Part shown: positions 1-8,198 of the stretch, one piece after another | Layout: each line of letters opens with the position of its first letter | Numbering within the stretch: position 1 is the stretch's first letter | Assembly (NCBI GenBank): GCA_041752735.1 | Contig: JBGSVW010000036.1 | Coordinates: 1 to 50,759 of the forward strand | Source of the DNA: UBA1422 sp041752735 | Lineage (GTDB): Bacteria > Bacillota > Clostridia > Peptostreptococcales > Anaerovoracaceae | Direction of reading: 5' to 3' | DNA: 50,759 nt | The notes under the pieces: model-generated | What the model saw: the letters and a program-made list of their open reading frames with translations, nothing else | The model's database searches: none | What the model was told of the DNA's origin: nothing | Translations under genes and position numbers: made by a program

Positions 1-1
1 C

Positions 2-655
2 TTGGATATTGTTGTCATTGACTCAGTAGCTGCACTGGTTCCAAAAAACGAAATTGCTGGCGAAATGGGGGACAGCCATATGGGTTTGCAGGCAAGGCTC
101 ATGTCCCAAGCGCTTCGAAAGCTGGCTGGTATTATTAACAAAACCAACACATCAGTTGTATTTATCAACCAATTAAGAGAAAAAGTCGGCGTCATGTTTG
201 GTAGTCCGGAAGTGACTACCGGAGGTAGAGCATTAAAATTCTATGCAACCATGCGTTTCGATGTTCGTAGAATCGAAACCATCAAAGTTGGTGACAACAT
301 GGTGGGAAACAGAACCCGAGTTAAAGTAGTAAAAAATAAAGTGGCGCCACCTTTCAAACAAGCTGAATTCGACATTATGTACGGCCATGGAATTTCCAGA
401 GAAGGAGATGTCCTAGATTGCGCAGTCGAAGAAAAAGTAATCGAAAAGGCAGGATCTTGGTTTAGTTTTGAGGGTACACGAATTGGCCAAGGCCGAGAGA
501 ATGTGAAGACATACTTAAAGGACAATCCCGAAACCATGACCAACATCGAAAAATTACTGCTGGCCAAAATTAAAAAGAACGATGAAGACGCTGCTGCGCC
601 TCTTGATCAACCACTCATACCCATGGTTGATGAAGATGGAGTCATATTAGACTAA
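2..655 (+). CDS. recA: Recombinase RecA, C-terminal two thirds (5' end outside window)
   Basis: ATP-dependent strand-exchange protein of homologous recombination and co-protease for LexA in the SOS response. The frame is open from the first bases and ends at TAA 653-655, so the start lies upstream of the window and the Walker A motif is not visible. What is visible: the Walker B strand (DIVVIDSVAALVP), the GEMGDSHMGLQARLMSQALRKL segment, the L2-region sequence FINQLREKVGVMFGSPE followed by TTGGRALKFYA, and the acidic C-terminal tail. The 217 residues seen fit the C-terminal part of a roughly 345-residue RecA. A strong terminator follows 20 bases later. Its presence fits the LexA boxes found at 18809-18876. 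Confidence 0.97.
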   Translation: MDIVVIDSVAALVPKNEIAGEMGDSHMGLQARLMSQALRKLAGIINKTNTSVVFINQLREKVGVMFGSPEVTTGGRALKFYATMRFDVRRIETIKVGDNMVGNRTRVKVVKNKVAPPFKQAEFDIMYGHGISREGDVLDCAVEEKVIEKAGSWFSFEGTRIGQGRENVKTYLKDNPETMTNIEKLLLAKIKKNDEDAAAPLDQPLIPMVDEDGVILD

Positions 656-675
656 CCCAACCAACAGATTGTCAT

Positions 676-707
676 AAACCGCCAACAATTCGCTGGCGGT
701 TTTGTTT
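676..707 (+). terminator. Rho-independent terminator after recA
   Basis: CCGCCA at 679-684 pairs with TGGCGG at 694-699 (extended by AA/TT), with a nine-base loop and a TTTTGTTT tract. It closes the recA transcript. Confidence 0.9.
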
Positions 708-723
708 ATGCAGTAAGTAAGGG

Positions 724-752
724 TTGAGATTTCATACATTACAGGGTATTAT
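724..752 (+). promoter_or_regulatory. Sigma-A type promoter for the aldehyde dehydrogenase gene
   Basis: TTGAGA (724-729), 17-base spacer, TATTAT (747-752), 41 bases before the start codon. A perfect 10-base inverted repeat (730-739 and 771-780) starts immediately after the -35 box and ends just upstream of the ribosome binding site, so this promoter may carry an operator. Confidence 0.65.
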
Positions 753-793
753 AAGAATATGTTTACTACTATGTATGAAAGGTTGAAGGACAA

Positions 794-2173
794 ATGACGA
801 CTCAGAATTTTGATAGTATCTCATATATCAATGAATATATTCTTCGTGGCCGACAAGCACAAGAAATTTTCGAAAAAAAATCTCAGCATGAAGTTGATGA
901 TGCCGTAAAAGCTATTGCTAAAGCGGTGTATGACAATGCTAAAATGCTAGCGGAAATGGCAGTAGAAGAAACCGGAATGGGAAATATACCGGATAAAATT
1001 ATAAAGAACAAAGCAAAAGCGGGAATGATTTGGAATCATTTGCGGGCAAAAAAGTCACGAGGCATCATCAATCGTAACGAAGAAACAGGAATCACAGAAT
1101 TCGCAAAACCAATGGGGATCGTTGCAGCGATAACGCCATGCACCAATCCCATTGTAACTCCTATGAGCAATGCAATGTTTGCCCTAAAAGCGGGCAATGC
1201 CATAATTGTTACACCCCACCACAAATCAATCAAATCAAGCACAGTAACAGTTGAATTGATGAACCAGGCCCTAAAAGACCTAAATATGCCGGAAAACCTG
1301 ATACAAATTCTTGATGTGCAGTCAAGAGAAAACACAAAAAACCTGATTTCTTCAGCTGACGTGGTTGTTGCCACCGGCGGTTCGGGTATGGTGCAGGCGG
1401 CGTATAGTTCCGGTAGACCAGCACTTGGCGTGGGAGCTGGTAATGTCCAGTGTATATTGGACACCGGGATTGATTTGCAGGATGCAGTACAAAAGGTCAT
1501 TATGGGACGTGCTTTTGACAACGGAATTATCTGCTCAGGAGAGCAATCGGTAATTTGCCCTGCCGCTGATTTTGAAGAGACATTAAAAATATTTCAGGCA
1601 TCTGGCGCGTACATTGTCAAAGATGCAGACGAAAAACAAAAGATACGAAAAGCGCTGTTTGAGGACGGTAAACCGAATCGACACTCCATTGGTCAATCCA
1701 CACAAAAAATCGCTGATTTGGCTGGAATTAGCCTTCCTGAGGGCACTCGTGTCATAGTTGTAGTAGGGGATGGAACAGCCGAAGTAGATGTTCTTGGAAA
1801 AGAAAAGATGGCTCCGGTTTTATCTGCATATTCGTATGAGAATTTTCAAGACGCAGTAGAAATTGCAAGACAAAACTTAGAAGTTGAAGGAAAGGGACAC
1901 AGCGTTTCTATTCATTCAAATAATATAAAAAATATCGAATATGCAGGCGAGGTACTTAGTGTTTCTAGAATTGTAATCAATCAAACATGTGCCACCAGTG
2001 CGGGAGGCAGCTATTTCAATGGTCTTACGCCGACTAACACATTGGGATGCGGATCCTGGGGGCATAACAGCATATCGGAGAATTTAGATTATAAGCACTT
2101 AATGAATGTATCAAGAGTAGCATATTTAATGACCGAAAACCACCAACCTTCAGAAGAAGAATTGTGGAAATAA
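794..2173 (+). CDS. Aldehyde dehydrogenase, CoA-acylating type (EutE/PduP/SucD-like)
   Basis: NAD(P)-dependent aldehyde dehydrogenase of the group that makes acyl-CoA from an aldehyde and CoA. The 459 residues contain the catalytic cysteine in GIICSGEQ (about residue 247), the preceding nucleotide-binding loop TGGSGMVQAAYSSGRPALG (about 194-212) and the ITPCTNP segment near 113. The length fits stand-alone acylating dehydrogenases and is far shorter than AdhE. An AAGGA ribosome binding site sits just upstream of the ATG. The gene is monocistronic: it has its own promoter, follows the recA terminator, and the rplU promoter comes next. No microcompartment genes are adjacent and no targeting peptide is obvious. 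Substrate is undecided: acetaldehyde, succinate semialdehyde or sulfoacetaldehyde are all possible in this family. Confidence 0.88.
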   Translation: MTTQNFDSISYINEYILRGRQAQEIFEKKSQHEVDDAVKAIAKAVYDNAKMLAEMAVEETGMGNIPDKIIKNKAKAGMIWNHLRAKKSRGIINRNEETGITEFAKPMGIVAAITPCTNPIVTPMSNAMFALKAGNAIIVTPHHKSIKSSTVTVELMNQALKDLNMPENLIQILDVQSRENTKNLISSADVVVATGGSGMVQAAYSSGRPALGVGAGNVQCILDTGIDLQDAVQKVIMGRAFDNGIICSGEQSVICPAADFEETLKIFQASGAYIVKDADEKQKIRKALFEDGKPNRHSIGQSTQKIADLAGISLPEGTRVIVVVGDGTAEVDVLGKEKMAPVLSAYSYENFQDAVEIARQNLEVEGKGHSVSIHSNNIKNIEYAGEVLSVSRIVINQTCATSAGGSYFNGLTPTNTLGCGSWGHNSISENLDYKHLMNVSRVAYLMTENHQPSEEELWK

Positions 2174-2232
2174 CCAACATATTCGCCTTTCGGAATACTC
2201 CGACAGAATGCTTGAATAATCGAAACAAAAGT

Positions 2233-2261
2233 TTGACATTGGACTTCCCCTATGGTAAGAT
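2233..2261 (+). promoter_or_regulatory. Sigma-A type promoter for rplU-rpmA
   Basis: TTGACA (2233-2238), 17-base spacer, TAAGAT (2256-2261). It lies about 95 bases before the rplU start and leaves a structured leader of roughly 90 bases. Confidence 0.8.
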
Positions 2262-2267
2262 ATCATA

Positions 2268-2345
2268 CTGTAAGCCGCTCAGAAAGGGTACCAAACGCAG
2301 CCGCATTTGTGGCGCTACCTAAAATGGCGAGACTGGATAGAGGAG
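2268..2345 (+). promoter_or_regulatory. Candidate L21 leader RNA upstream of rplU
   Basis: The leader can form nested helices: GGTA (2287-2290) with TACC (2316-2319), enclosing GCCGC (2300-2304) with GTGGC (2309-2313) closed by an ATTT loop. Position directly before rplU in a Firmicute matches the known autoregulatory L21 leader family. Assignment is by position and fold only; no covariance model was run. Confidence 0.55.
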
Positions 2346-2356
2346 GTACATAAAAC

Positions 2357-2878
2357 ATGTATGCAATTATTGAAACCGGCGGAAAACAATACAGAGTGAC
2401 CGAAGGTGACGTGATCAACATTGAGAAATTGTTGGTTTGGCCGGGAGATGAAGTTGTCTTTGACAAAGTCCTGATTTTGGGTGACGGTGATGCCGTCCAG
2501 ATTGGTGCTCCATACGTAGAGGCCGCACAGGTATTTGGCAAAGTCGTTGAAAATGGCAAAGGACAGAAGGTTATTATCTTCAAGTATAAGTCCAAAAAAG
2601 ACTACAGAAAGAAACAGGGACACAGACAGCCTTATACAATGGTAGAAATCATTGGAATGGGTACTGACAAACCTAAAGCAGCAAAACCTGTTGCCAAGGA
2701 AGCAAAACCTGCTGAAGCGACCGTAGCAGTTGAAGCAAAAGCTGTAGCCGAAGAACCATCTATTAAAAGCATGAAAAAAGATGAATTGATTGCTTATGCA
2801 AAAGAAAAAGGCATCGAAGTGGATAGCAAGGCTACAAAACCTGTTATCATCGAAGCCATCGAAGCACAATTGAAATAA
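2357..2878 (+). CDS. rplU: Large ribosomal subunit protein bL21 with C-terminal extension
   Basis: Ribosomal protein that binds 23S rRNA. The canonical domain spans residues 1-102, starting MYAIIETGGKQYRV and including the conserved KYKSKKDYRKKQGHRQP segment. A further 71 residues follow: an Ala/Lys/Pro/Glu-rich linker (about 103-134) and a compact segment (about 135-173, IKSMKKDELIAYAKEKGIEV) that resembles the helix-extension-helix/SAP-type fold. Ordinary bL21 is about 103 residues, so the tail is extra. The frame is intact and the ribosome binding site GAGGAGG is strong, so this is not a sequencing artefact of the stop codon. Operon with rpmA, 35 bases downstream. The tail's role is unknown; nucleic-acid binding is a guess from the fold. 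Confidence 0.95.
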   Translation: MYAIIETGGKQYRVTEGDVINIEKLLVWPGDEVVFDKVLILGDGDAVQIGAPYVEAAQVFGKVVENGKGQKVIIFKYKSKKDYRKKQGHRQPYTMVEIIGMGTDKPKAAKPVAKEAKPAEATVAVEAKAVAEEPSIKSMKKDELIAYAKEKGIEVDSKATKPVIIEAIEAQLK

Positions 2879-2913
2879 TTACCGCAAGGACTCAAATACA
2901 AGGAGGTGAAATC

Positions 2914-3174
2914 ATGGCAAGTAAGAAGGGTGTAGGTAGCTCTAAGAACGGACGAGACAGTGCATCTAAGAGGCTGGGCGTCAAAAGAGGCGACGGCCAA
3001 GTAGTAAGTGCAGGCAGCATTCTGGTTCGACAAAGAGGGACTAAAATCCATCCCGGCAACAATGTAGGAATCGGCGGAGACGACACATTATTTGCTAAGA
3101 TTGATGGAGCAGTTAAGTTCGAAAGAAAAGACAAAACCAGAAAGCAAGTAAGCGTCTATTCAAACGAAGCGTAA
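2914..3174 (+). CDS. rpmA: Large ribosomal subunit protein bL27
   Basis: Ribosomal protein near the peptidyl-transferase centre. The 86 residues begin MASKKGVGSSKNGRDS, so the mature lysine-rich N-terminus follows the initiator Met and Ala directly. Many Firmicutes instead encode a short extension that is cleaved by the Prp protease. No prp gene lies between rplU and rpmA, where it usually sits; the gap is only 35 bases. AAGGAGG ribosome binding site, then ATC and the ATG. Confidence 0.97.
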   Translation: MASKKGVGSSKNGRDSASKRLGVKRGDGQVVSAGSILVRQRGTKIHPGNNVGIGGDDTLFAKIDGAVKFERKDKTRKQVSVYSNEA

Positions 3175-3183
3175 AGTTCTGAG

Positions 3184-3218
3184 TAGGGTAGTCTCGGCAT
3201 TGAGGTTACCCTATTTTT
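3184..3218 (+). terminator. Terminator or attenuator between rpmA and obg
   Basis: TAGGGTA (3184-3190) pairs with TACCCTA (3207-3213), with an inner CTC/GAG helix (3193-3195, 3202-3204), followed by TTTTTA. The obg ribosome binding site starts a few bases later, so some read-through must reach obg unless it has a promoter I did not see. Confidence 0.65.
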
Positions 3219-3233
3219 ATTTAAGGAGAAATG

Positions 3234-4523
3234 ATGTTTATTGATCAGGCAAAAATTGTTATTAAGTCCGGCAAGGGCGGCAACGGCTCCGTATCTTTCC
3301 GCAGAGAACCCTTCGTACCTGAAGGCGGACCTGACGGTGGTGACGGTGGCAGAGGCGGTAGCGTAGTTTTTGTTGCTGATGAAAACTTGCGTACCCTTAT
3401 GGACTTTAAATACAAAAAAAAGTATGAAGCAGAAAATGGCCAGGATGGGATGAAACGAAACAAGTTCGGTAAAAGCGGTGAGGACATGATTATCAAAGTT
3501 CCTCCCGGTACCGTTGTAACCGATGAAGCCACCGGATTGGTGATGAAGGATTTGAAAACCCCCGGTGACTCTTTTGTTGCGGCAAAAGGTGGTAAAGGTG
3601 GCAAAGGAAACGTTCATTTTAAAAACTCGGTTCGTCAGGCACCCAATTTTGCTGAAGCAGGTGGCTTTGCAAAAGAGCGCACGGTATCTCTCAACTTAAA
3701 ATTGATTGCAGATGTGGGTTTGGTTGGTTTCCCTAACGTTGGAAAATCAACTTTACTTAGCGTTTGTACCAATGCACAACCCAAAATAGCGGATTATCAC
3801 TTTACAACCATTGCACCGAATCTGGGTGTTGCGGAGGTATTCAATACAAGTTTTGTAATGGCAGATATCGCTGGAATTATTGAAGGTGCTCATCTGGGTG
3901 TCGGCATGGGATTTCAATTTTTGAAACATGTTGAACGAACCAAGGTGTTAATCCATGTAGTGGATGTATCCGGAAGCGAAGGGAGAGATCCCATAGAAGA
4001 TTACGACAAAATAAATGAAGAGTTAACGAAATATAGTCAGAAACTGGCACAAAAGCCTCAGGTGGTTTGCGCCAATAAAATAGATTTAATAGAGATAGAC
4101 AGTGAAGAATACATTGCTTTCAAAGAACATGTAGAAGCTAAGGGCATTAAGGTCTTTCCAGTCTCTGCACCTTTGCGGCAAGGAATCACAGAATTAATGG
4201 CTGAAACTGTCAAAATGCTTGCTAAAGCAGAAGCCGAACAGGTAGAAGAGTCTGTTGAAACCTTCGATTTTGAGTTGGATGATCTGGATCCCACGTATAG
4301 AAATGTAACCGTAAAGAAAAGTGGCAACACTTATCTCCTGGAAGGTAAACAACTACAAAAGATTTTCAATTCTACGAATTTCAACGATATGGGCTCTTTG
4401 CGATATCTGTATAAGTATATTGAGCGGAGCGGTGCGGTGGAAACCATGAAGGGATTAGGATTGCAAGAAGGAGATAGCATAAGGATTCAAGAATTTGAAT
4501 TCGAATATTATGATGAGTACTAA
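3234..4523 (+). CDS. obgE: Obg-family GTPase
   Basis: Essential GTPase of 50S ribosome assembly and stress signalling. Order of domains in 429 residues: glycine-rich Obg fold (about 1-158, GKGGNGS and GGPDGGDGGRGG), G domain (P-loop GFPNVGKST at about 165-173, DIAG near 211, NKID near 281) and the C-terminal OCT domain. Two ATGs are in tandem; AAGGAG at 3223-3228 is two bases from the first and five from the second, and the family starts MF-[VI]-DQ, so I chose the ATG at 3234. The next gene overlaps its 3' end. Confidence 0.96.
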   Translation: MFIDQAKIVIKSGKGGNGSVSFRREPFVPEGGPDGGDGGRGGSVVFVADENLRTLMDFKYKKKYEAENGQDGMKRNKFGKSGEDMIIKVPPGTVVTDEATGLVMKDLKTPGDSFVAAKGGKGGKGNVHFKNSVRQAPNFAEAGGFAKERTVSLNLKLIADVGLVGFPNVGKSTLLSVCTNAQPKIADYHFTTIAPNLGVAEVFNTSFVMADIAGIIEGAHLGVGMGFQFLKHVERTKVLIHVVDVSGSEGRDPIEDYDKINEELTKYSQKLAQKPQVVCANKIDLIEIDSEEYIAFKEHVEAKGIKVFPVSAPLRQGITELMAETVKMLAKAEAEQVEESVETFDFELDDLDPTYRNVTVKKSGNTYLLEGKQLQKIFNSTNFNDMGSLRYLYKYIERSGAVETMKGLGLQEGDSIRIQEFEFEYYDEY

Positions 4524-5061
4524 TTTACTGACAAAATCAATGTGTTTGGATTTGCTTCGGGCATTTGAAACGCCGAACCATGTTGTAGCCCACTGTATTG
4601 CTGTGGCAGATGTCGCAAAAAAAATCGGTGAGGCATTGAACGAAACCGGTTTTTCTTTAGATACACGTTTGATTGAATCTGCAGGCATGCTACATGACAT
4701 GGCTAGGACAGATGATAAACATTGGGAAGTATCAGCTGATTTCTTGCAGCAACGTGGATTTCAGCAGGAAGCTGACATCATCCGGGTACATATGCATCAT
4801 CAATTCCCCGAAGATCCATACTTAACCACTGAAACAGATATCGTTTGTCTTGCAGATCGTTTGGTAATGGAAGATCGTTATGTGGGGCTTCATATCAGAA
4901 TGGACTACATCATTAAAAAAGCAGGAAACCAGCCAGAGATTATTCGACGCATACAATCAAACAAAGTTCTTGTCGGAGAATATATCGCCAAACTTGAAAA
5001 GATGTTAGGCACCACCATTGAGACCATCGTACAGGAGCAGAATAAAAATGAACAAATATAA
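4510..5061 (+). CDS. HD-domain protein, predicted phosphohydrolase
   Basis: HD-superfamily domain with the metal-binding pattern H-to-HD: the first His lies in HVVAHCIAVADVA and the HD doublet in GMLHDMAR, with further His residues in VHMHHQF. Such domains hydrolyse phosphomonoesters or nucleotides; substrate unknown. The sequence resembles HD domains found next to or fused to MobA-like nucleotidyltransferases more than YqeK. It overlaps the end of obg, suggesting translational coupling. Start is uncertain: ATGs at 4510 and 4513, or a TTG at 4495 that has AAGGAT eight bases upstream. Downstream it overlaps the radical-SAM gene. Confidence 0.8.
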   Translation: MMSTNLLTKSMCLDLLRAFETPNHVVAHCIAVADVAKKIGEALNETGFSLDTRLIESAGMLHDMARTDDKHWEVSADFLQQRGFQQEADIIRVHMHHQFPEDPYLTTETDIVCLADRLVMEDRYVGLHIRMDYIIKKAGNQPEIIRRIQSNKVLVGEYIAKLEKMLGTTIETIVQEQNKNEQI

Positions 5062-6790
5062 CACCATCTTAAAAAAAGTTGAAAAACCTGCCCGCTACAC
5101 GGGAGGCGAATTAAATGCTGTAATTAAAAATCCGGATAAAGTTAAGGTACACTTTGCCTTTGCTTTTCCGGATTTATATGAAATTGGCATGTCTTTTACC
5201 GGCATGCAAATCATATATAATATTTTGAACCAGCATGAGGAATTCTATTGCGAAAGGGCATTTGCTCCTGCAAAAGACATGGAGAAACTTATGCGAGAGG
5301 AAGGGATATCCCTTTTCAGCATTGAAACAAATACGCCACTGGAAGATTTTGACATGATTGGCTTCACCCTTCAGTACGAACTATCCTACACAAATATTTT
5401 GAACATGATAGATTTAGCTGGATTACCAATACGATCAAAAGAACGTACGGCCGATATGCCTGTCATTATCGCTGGCGGACCCTGTGCATTCAATCCGGAA
5501 CCGCTAGCACCGTTTATCGACCTTTTTCTTGTGGGGGATGGTGAAGATTCGGTTGTTGCACTCTGCGAACTCTATGCAAATGCGGATGATAAAATGGATT
5601 TCCTAGAAAAAGCAGCTAAGTTAGAGGGTGTTTATGTACCTTCTGTATATGACGAAACCCCGTATCAGGTTAGAAAAAGCCTAATACGGAATCTGGACAA
5701 GCAACCTTATCCAGAGAAGCCGATTGTTCCATATATTGAATCGATACATGACCGCGCTGTCATCGAAACATTCAGAGGTTGTACCCGAGGATGCCGTTTC
5801 TGTCAGGCAGGAATGATTTATCGACCGGTTCGGGAACGAAGACCTCAAACAATCAAAAAATCGGCGATTTCGCAACTGAAAAACACCGGACATGAGGAAT
5901 TATCCCTTTTGTCGCTTTCCACCTCGGATTACTCGAAATTTGAGCCTTTGGTGACAGATTTAATGTCGATCTGCGGTGATGAACATGTTTCGCTATCGCT
6001 GCCTTCGCTTCGTCTAGACTCTTTTAGTTTTAAAGTGTTACAAGAAATTCAGAAGGTTAGAAAATCAGGGCTGACCTTTGCCCCTGAGGCAGGTACCCAA
6101 CGGCTTCGTGATGTGGTGAATAAGTCAATCACTGACGAGGATATTTATAGTGCGGTACGGCAAGCAATATCCCTGGGATGGAATCAAATCAAATTATATT
6201 TTATGATTGGATTGCCTACAGAAACCGAAGAAGATTTGGATGGAATTGCTCAAATTACTAAAAACATTCTTGCTATCAATGAAGAAATTTATGGCCGGAA
6301 GAATAGCCGTTTCAACGTGACCATAAGTGTTTCCAATTTTGTGCCAAAACCACATACACCATTTCAGTGGGTTGCGCAAAACACCGTTGAGCAATTTAAC
6401 GAAAAACATAATTACCTCAGTAATATCTTACCAAAACGTAACGTGAAATATCAGTATCACGATTCTTTTGAAAGTATCCTAGAAGGAATCTTTGCCCGAG
6501 GTGACCGAAGAGTTGCCGACTTGTTGGAAACAGCATGGCGTAAAGGTTGTCTTTTTGATGGTTGGAGTGAGCACTTTAATAAATCTGCATGGCGGGAATC
6601 CATAGAAGAAACCGGAATTGCTGCAGAAGAGTATTGTCATAGAGAACGAGATTATGAGGAACCATTGCCATGGGATATGATTGATTCAAGAGTCTCCAAA
6701 AAATTCTTAATCAATGAAGCGCAAAAAGCTTTAGCTTGTCAACCCACAGCAGATTGCAGAAGGGGGTGCACCGGATGCGGTATATGTTAA
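5048..6790 (+). CDS. B12-binding-type radical SAM protein (TIGR03960 family)
   Basis: 580 residues with an N-terminal region resembling a cobalamin-binding Rossmann domain (FAGGPCAFNPEP-like motif, here IAGGPCAFNPEP) and a radical-SAM core with CTRGCRFC: Cys245, Cys249 and Cys252 ligate the 4Fe-4S cluster. A cysteine-rich end (CRRGCTGCGIC) may hold another metal site. Start at ATG 5048, because AGGAG lies 10 bases upstream and the family begins near this point; the longer frame from 5018 is unlikely. It overlaps the HD gene by 14 bases and the DUF2344 gene by 16. The family is found beside TIGR03936 genes in Clostridia; the modification it makes is not known to me, RNA or ribosome-related work being a guess. 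Confidence 0.9.
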   Translation: MNKYNTILKKVEKPARYTGGELNAVIKNPDKVKVHFAFAFPDLYEIGMSFTGMQIIYNILNQHEEFYCERAFAPAKDMEKLMREEGISLFSIETNTPLEDFDMIGFTLQYELSYTNILNMIDLAGLPIRSKERTADMPVIIAGGPCAFNPEPLAPFIDLFLVGDGEDSVVALCELYANADDKMDFLEKAAKLEGVYVPSVYDETPYQVRKSLIRNLDKQPYPEKPIVPYIESIHDRAVIETFRGCTRGCRFCQAGMIYRPVRERRPQTIKKSAISQLKNTGHEELSLLSLSTSDYSKFEPLVTDLMSICGDEHVSLSLPSLRLDSFSFKVLQEIQKVRKSGLTFAPEAGTQRLRDVVNKSITDEDIYSAVRQAISLGWNQIKLYFMIGLPTETEEDLDGIAQITKNILAINEEIYGRKNSRFNVTISVSNFVPKPHTPFQWVAQNTVEQFNEKHNYLSNILPKRNVKYQYHDSFESILEGIFARGDRRVADLLETAWRKGCLFDGWSEHFNKSAWRESIEETGIAAEEYCHRERDYEEPLPWDMIDSRVSKKFLINEAQKALACQPTADCRRGCTGCGIC

Positions 6791-7458
6791 AATTTACCAA
6801 AGAGGAAGTCATTAAATACACGTCTCACTTGGATATGGTTCGCATGTTCAAACGGGCCTTTCAACGAAGCGGAATTCGCTTGGTTTTTTCGGCGGGCTTC
6901 AATCCACATCCCAAAATGATCTTAGCACAACCGCTTTCATTGGGTTACACGTCTGTTGGAGAATGGTTAGAATTTGAAACCGTAAATGATCAAGCCCCCG
7001 AGGATGTGAAAATATCCTTGGCGAATGTGTTGCCACCAGGGATTAAAATACTTGAAATTTCAATGATGCAGACTGAAGAGAAGTCTTTGGCTAGCCGATG
7101 CTATGCAGCAGAATATACCATTGCAATGTGTTTGGACCATGCAGTTACAAATGATAAAAAGCTAAAAGAAAGGTTGGAATCCAACCTGCATGCTGAAGAA
7201 TTTCTGGCACAGAAGAATATTGTCGTCCAGAAAAAAAGCATGAAACGTAAAAACTCTGTTGAAGTGGATATTAAACCCATGATCCATTATTTAAACCTAT
7301 GCTTGGTTGACAATAATATGTTTATATCAACTGAACTTTCTGCCGGTAGTAGTCTGAACCTAAGCCCAGAACTTTTGATGGAAGCCTTCATGGCATTTTA
7401 TGAATTTCAGATTCCCAGAGAAACCATAGAAGTGTTAAGAACTGATTTGTTACTGTAA
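6775..7458 (+). CDS. TIGR03936/DUF2344 family radical-SAM-associated protein
   Basis: 227 residues beginning MRYMLKFTKEEVIKYTSHLD with the family's conserved FSAGFNPHPKM segment. Its start overlaps the end of the radical-SAM gene by 16 bases and has AGGGGG upstream; in other genomes the two domains are fused, so they probably form one enzyme complex. No catalytic motif is visible. It is the last gene of the block starting at rplU; a new promoter follows. Confidence 0.88.
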   Translation: MRYMLKFTKEEVIKYTSHLDMVRMFKRAFQRSGIRLVFSAGFNPHPKMILAQPLSLGYTSVGEWLEFETVNDQAPEDVKISLANVLPPGIKILEISMMQTEEKSLASRCYAAEYTIAMCLDHAVTNDKKLKERLESNLHAEEFLAQKNIVVQKKSMKRKNSVEVDIKPMIHYLNLCLVDNNMFISTELSAGSSLNLSPELLMEAFMAFYEFQIPRETIEVLRTDLLL

Positions 7459-7475
7459 AATATTTACAATTAATA

Positions 7476-7504
7476 TTGACATTTTACCCCCTTATATGTA
7501 AAAT
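7476..7504 (+). promoter_or_regulatory. Sigma-A type promoter for the comEA-like gene
   Basis: TTGACA (7476-7481), 17-base spacer, TAAAAT (7499-7504). A perfect 9-base inverted repeat TACCCCCTT (7485-7493) / AAGGGGGTA (7520-7528) has one arm in the spacer and the other over the ribosome binding site. Confidence 0.75.
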
Positions 7505-7533
7505 AATGGTATTCATTTAAAGGGGGTATTTTT

Positions 7534-8184
7534 ATGAAGATTTTTTTGAATTACAAATTTTTATTGGAAAACAAACAGAAGATTTTAAGAGTGACGATAA
7601 TCACGATGTTGATTTTGGCCGCTCTTTTTCTATTTTTGTTTCGAACCGGGAATCAGGAAGAAAAGGAGATGGTGAAACAAGAAGATTCGGAATCTCTCAC
7701 AAACATACAGACTGACGTTTCTGTTGATGTGATTATTGTAGATGTTGCCGGCGAAGTAAAAAATCCAGCCGTTATTGAATTACCAATAGATAGCAGAATC
7801 AATGATGCAATAAAAGCTGCAGGAGGTTTGACAACGCAAGCAGACATTTCGCAAATTAACCGAGCGGCCATTTTATCTGATGGCGAAAAAATATTTATAC
7901 CAACATTACCAAATCCTTCCCTAACGATTCCTACGCCAACCAATGAAGAATGCATTCCAAGCAGTTCAAACGATTCGCTGAATTCGTCCAAATCGCTAAT
8001 TAATATCAACTATGCGTCAGCAGCTGAATTGGAAAACGTCCCTGGGATTGGCCCGGTAACATCAGAAAAAATTATTAATTATCGGATAGAAAACGGTTTG
8101 TTTCGAAAACTTGATGAAATATTAAAGGTAAGTGGAATTGGGGACAAAACCTACGCGAAAATGAAACCATATATATGTATTTGA
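7534..8184 (+). CDS. comEA: ComEA-like protein: SLBB domain plus helix-hairpin-helix DNA-binding domain
   Basis: Membrane-anchored DNA receptor of the competence type. The 216 residues comprise one membrane segment (about 21-37), an acidic linker, an SLBB domain (about 70-130, VDVAGEVKNPAVIEL and DGEKIFIPTL) and a C-terminal double HhH domain (about 155-216) with LENVPGIGPVTSEKI and VSGIGDKTYAKMKPYI. This is the ComEA architecture. The usual comEB/comEC partners are not adjacent. It has its own consensus promoter and an AAAGGGGG ribosome binding site; the surface-protein gene follows after 14 bases, so the two are likely cotranscribed. DNA uptake is inferred from the family only. Confidence 0.87.
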   Translation: MKIFLNYKFLLENKQKILRVTIITMLILAALFLFLFRTGNQEEKEMVKQEDSESLTNIQTDVSVDVIIVDVAGEVKNPAVIELPIDSRINDAIKAAGGLTTQADISQINRAAILSDGEKIFIPTLPNPSLTIPTPTNEECIPSSSNDSLNSSKSLININYASAAELENVPGIGPVTSEKIINYRIENGLFRKLDEILKVSGIGDKTYAKMKPYICI

Positions 8185-8198
8185 GAGGAGATTAAAAT

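Noticed and set aside
2174..2232. Terminator after the aldehyde dehydrogenase gene
   Set aside because: Short CGGA/TCCG pairings are present but no T tract follows.
3245..3604. Antisense open frame within obg
   Set aside because: It is a shadow of a glycine-rich, GC-richer region; Pro/Ser-rich with no start signal.
4495..4509. TTG start for the HD-domain gene
   Set aside because: AAGGAT is at a good distance, but the two ATGs right after are more likely. Kept as an alternative, not the chosen start.
5018..5047. Longer frame before the radical-SAM gene
   Set aside because: The upstream residues are not like the family; AGGAG and the ATG at 5048 fit better.
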